22,676 bases of DNA from NCBI GenBank assembly GCA_039714215.1, contig JBDLJU010000018.1, positions 1 to 22,676 on the forward strand. Direction: 5' to 3'. The position numbers were made by a program, and so were the translations under genes. How positions within the stretch are numbered: position 1 is the first letter of the stretch; each line of letters opens with the position of its first letter. Below, one piece after another: positions 21,749 to 22,676 of this stretch. The notes under the pieces were generated by a model. The model ran no database searches. It was not told the origin of the DNA and worked only from the letters and a program-made list of their open reading frames with translations. This DNA comes from UBA11579 sp039714215 (GTDB lineage: Bacteria; Chloroflexota; Anaerolineae; Anaerolineales; UBA11579).

Positions 21749-22676
21749 TTATTTCAACTCGTCCAGCTGGGTCTGGATCTTCTCAACGCTTTGCTTGAAG
21801 TCCTCCAGCTTGGCGCGTTCCTTATCGACCACTTCAGCAGGGGCTTTCTGTGCAAACGGGCTGCCGAGCAGCTTTTCCAGCCGGGTGATTTGACCTTTGG
21901 TTTCTTCCAGGTCGGCTTTGAGCCTTGCTGTTTCTGCCTTGGTATCGACCAGGTCGCTGAGCGGCAGGAAAATTTCTACCGAACCGACCACTGCAGTAGT
22001 AGCGCCTTCGGGTTTGCTCTCCAATGATTCCACGATCGTGAAGTCATCCGTTTTGATGAAAGTCAGGGCAGCGATGGTCGCAGCCTGTGCCTGCAGCATG
22101 GCGGTATGCTTCCCGGCAGCGATTGTGGCTGCGGTGCGGTGACCGGGCTTGACATTCTTTTCAGCCCGCAGGTTGCGGATTGCCTTGACGATATCCATCA
22201 CTTTTTCAAAGCTTTGAATGGCTTCCTCTTCCCAACCTTCAAACTCAGTTGGTTCGGGCCAGCGGGCGATGATCAAGGCTTCTTCCCAGCCCCCAGAGGG
22301 AGATAATTCTGGACTGTGGCTTTCCGCAGCGCCCTTCAGGTAGCCCCACAGCTCTTCAGTGACAAATGGGGTATAGGGATGTAGGAAGCGCAGCAGGGTA
22401 TCGAGCACCCGTACCAGGGCGGATGCGGTTTTCTGGGCGCGGGCGCCGCCCTGGTAAACCTGCCCTTTGGCGATTTCCAGGTACCAATCGGCAAATTCGC
22501 TCCAGAAGAACTCGTAAATCTGCCGCCCGGCTTCACCGAACTGATAGTTGGTGAACAGGCGGTCAACGTCAGCGGTAAGCTGGCGTAATCGTGCCCAAAT
22601 CCATGAGTCTGCCAGGGTCCAATCCAGCGAAGCAGGATCGGCATCCGTCGGCGACTGCTCGATCAGGCTGAGTACC
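21749..22676 (-). CDS. valS: Valyl-tRNA synthetase, C-terminal part (5' end beyond window)
   Basis: About 309 residues of the class Ia enzyme that charges tRNA-Val; the frame runs off the window with one extra base at 22676. DSWIWARLRQLTADVDRLF and GEAGRQIYEFFWSEFADWYLEIAK form the anticodon-binding helical domain, and LLRFLHPYTPFVTEELWGYL follows, as in all ValRS and related enzymes. IRNLRAEKNVKPG leads to the linker. A C-terminal coiled coil closes the protein (about the last 65 residues, ETARLKADLEETKGQITRLE and onward), which in ValRS contacts the tRNA. The catalytic HIGH and KMSKS motifs are outside the window. It is followed by a hairpin terminator. Confidence 0.96.
   Translation of the reverse strand, partial: VLSLIEQSPTDADPASLDWTLADSWIWARLRQLTADVDRLFTNYQFGEAGRQIYEFFWSEFADWYLEIAKGQVYQGGARAQKTASALVRVLDTLLRFLHPYTPFVTEELWGYLKGAAESHSPELSPSGGWEEALIIARWPEPTEFEGWEEEAIQSFEKVMDIVKAIRNLRAEKNVKPGHRTAATIAAGKHTAMLQAQAATIAALTFIKTDDFTIVESLESKPEGATTAVVGSVEIFLPLSDLVDTKAETARLKADLEETKGQITRLEKLLGSPFAQKAPAEVVDKERAKLEDFKQSVEKIQTQLDELK

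Overview
The window most resembles a chromosomal segment of a Chloroflexota bacterium, probably class Anaerolineae. That is inferred from gene content: a lipoprotein combining a beta-helix, a choice-of-anchor-Q-like stretch and an SH3b-like domain; a CarD-type regulator; a bacterial cyclic 2,3-diphosphoglycerate synthetase-like GTPase; and a MoeA fused to a periplasmic-binding-like domain. No rRNA or marker gene confirms it. Most genes look like ordinary vertically inherited chromosome of moderately high GC. The clear exception is an AT-rich block at about 19.24-20.45 kb. I saw no tRNA, rRNA, CRISPR array, transposase or prophage gene.

Layout. The left edge (1-1092, minus) is the 5' part of a membrane-anchored class A beta-lactamase-like serine hydrolase. 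It is divergent from a single-domain proline dehydrogenase (1293-2255, plus) that ends in a strong terminator. Next is a tightly packed plus-strand run (2403-9842). It opens with a consensus promoter and an SmtB/CzrA-type operator, followed by an ArsR-family metal sensor, a Zn/Cd/Pb-type P1B ATPase, a DinB-like protein, a cupin, a UbiA-like prenyltransferase, MoeA, and MoeA fused to a substrate-binding-like domain. Gaps or overlaps inside the run are 22 nt or less. A Bcp peroxiredoxin and a large secreted beta-helix lipoprotein follow.

The intergenic stretch 13086-13514 holds an interspersed-type inverted-repeat element and a perfect 26-bp palindrome just upstream of the promoter of the cyclic 2,3-DPG synthetase-like gene. 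That gene and a convergent carD-like gene share a symmetric, probably bidirectional terminator. On the minus strand, a CheY-like receiver, a tandem GNAT and trmB form a likely operon (17443 to 15535). A Trm112-methyltransferase fusion is divergent from an SDR gene.

The SDR ends in an extra C-terminal helical domain that vaguely recalls colicin-D-type immunity proteins. Base composition falls from about 60% GC to 30-40% exactly where this extra domain begins, and stays low through the next methyltransferase gene. The right end (minus) holds a YbaK-like deacylase, another methyltransferase and the C-terminal part of valyl-tRNA synthetase.

How the genes may work together. The ArsR-ATPase pair is a textbook autoregulated metal-efflux unit. 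Its close packing with DinB, cupin, UbiA and two moeA genes suggests that metal status could influence molybdenum-cofactor and quinone-related functions. Several minus-strand genes have a -10-like hexamer exactly 6 nt before an ATG and no Shine-Dalgarno, which suggests leaderless mRNAs.
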